Shown here: positions 63,522-64,000 of the stretch, in pieces
Numbering within the stretch: position 1 is the stretch's first letter
Layout of the letters: the number at the start of each line of letters is the position of its first letter
NCBI GenBank assembly: GCA_943787225.1
Contig: CALSLP010000002.1
Location: forward strand, 210,648 to 274,647
From: an uncultured Alphaproteobacteria bacterium
Lineage (GTDB): Bacteria; Pseudomonadota; Alphaproteobacteria; MPNO01; UBA2964
Reading direction: 5' to 3'
Length of the DNA stretch: 64,000 bases
Translations under genes and position numbers: made by a program
The notes under the pieces: generated by a model
What the model was told of the DNA's origin: nothing
Databases searched by the model: none
Seen by the model: only the letters and a program-made list of their open reading frames with translations

Positions 63522-64000
63522 ATGAATAAAGAAACGCCCCTCACCCTTCTCGACAAACCCAACAGCTATGTTGGCAGGACGTTATCGCGCGATGCCGCCA
63601 AACGCGCCGTCGCGGGCCGTGGCCGCTATACCGATGACATCATGCCTGCGCGGACACTCCATGCCGCCTTTGTGCGCAGCCCCTATGGCCACGCCAAGAT
63701 TTTATCAATCGATGTTGAAGCGGCAAAACAGCAGCAAGGTGTAGCGCTGGTCATGACCGGCGCTGAGCTTGCTGAAATGTGCACCGGCCCTTGGGTCGGT
63801 ACGCTGGTCTGCTTCGATGGTATGAAATCCGAACCGCAACACCCGATGGCGATCGACCGGGCCTGCTGGCAAGGCGAGCCGGTCGTCATGGTTGTCGCCA
63901 CGAGCCGCGCCGAAGCCGAAGATGCGGCAGAGCTGGTCACCGTCGAGTATGAAGAGTTGCCGGTTGTCATCGACAAGGAAACCGCGCTCGATCCCGGCAC
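63522..64000 (+). CDS. Mo-hydroxylase large subunit (CoxL/XDH type), second copy, cut by window end
   Basis: The first about 160 residues are visible from the ATG at 63522, after the AGGAGG that closes coxS. They show the N-terminal aldehyde oxidase/xanthine dehydrogenase a/b hammerhead domain: YVGRTLSRDAAKRAVAGRGR, YTDDIMPARTLHAAFVRSPYGHAKI and AAELVTVEYEELPVVIDKE. The frame is open to the last base. Active-site loops lie beyond the window, so substrate class cannot be judged. Confidence 0.92.
   Translation, partial: MNKETPLTLLDKPNSYVGRTLSRDAAKRAVAGRGRYTDDIMPARTLHAAFVRSPYGHAKILSIDVEAAKQQQGVALVMTGAELAEMCTGPWVGTLVCFDGMKSEPQHPMAIDRACWQGEPVVMVVATSRAEAEDAAELVTVEYEELPVVIDKETALDPG

Overview
The window reads as an alphaproteobacterial chromosome segment, probably from a free-living, metabolically versatile aerobe, possibly a marine Rhodospirillales-like lineage. 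This is inferred from gene families: an alphaproteobacterial-type Zur operon with its operator, a COQ7-type ubiquinone hydroxylase, TRAP transporters, many UbiD-type decarboxylases, and CO-dehydrogenase/xanthine-dehydrogenase-type molybdenum hydroxylases. No rRNA or other strong taxonomic marker is present.

Layout. 0-15 kb: a catabolic region with an enamidase-like amidohydrolase, an AA_synth (DUF1185) protein, a TRAP transporter with two substrate-binding proteins, a UbiD-type decarboxylase, a divergently read three-subunit molybdenum hydroxylase, an enoyl-CoA hydratase and two amidohydrolases. 15-19 kb: a GST remnant, an FMN hydroxyacid oxidase, and a chemoreceptor gene cut in two by an internal piece of an IS3-family transposase. 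19-26 kb: periplasmic redox genes (two cupredoxins, two MauG-type di-heme cytochromes, a YtkA-like protein, a secreted amidohydrolase) and a second UbiD. 26-29 kb: znuB-znuC-zur with a Zur box, an internally deleted arsR and arsC. 29-46 kb: mixed metabolic genes (hydrolases, flavoprotein, AbrB and TauE membrane proteins, SDR, aldo/keto reductase, thioesterases, GST, glycosyltransferase, methyltransferase, cytochrome P460, TetR). 46.3-53.35 kb: a roughly 7-kb AT-rich island inserted at the 3' end of tRNA-Leu(CAA), bounded by 59-bp direct repeats and carrying a half integrase, an intact IS3-family element, a half phosphatase, a pentapeptide-repeat gene and decayed small secreted proteins. 53.4-64 kb: YqaA, DsbB, COQ7, cytochrome c', a BisC-like molybdoenzyme, VOC and dienelactone hydrolase proteins, an EamA transporter, and a second divergent UbiD / molybdenum-hydroxylase module that runs off the right end.

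How the genes may work together (inference). The first 13 kb look like an uptake-and-degradation route for a carboxylated heteroaromatic or related cyclic compound. TRAP would import it, the Mo enzyme hydroxylate it, UbiD decarboxylate it, and the enamidase and other amidohydrolases open and process the ring. The same UbiD(-)/CoxMSL(+) divergent layout recurs at the right edge, suggesting a reused module.

Caveat. About 15 genes carry single-base frame breaks, mostly in short homopolymers, while the rest of each frame is intact. This looks like uncorrected indels in the assembly rather than gene decay, so entries typed as pseudogene for that reason may be functional in the real genome.
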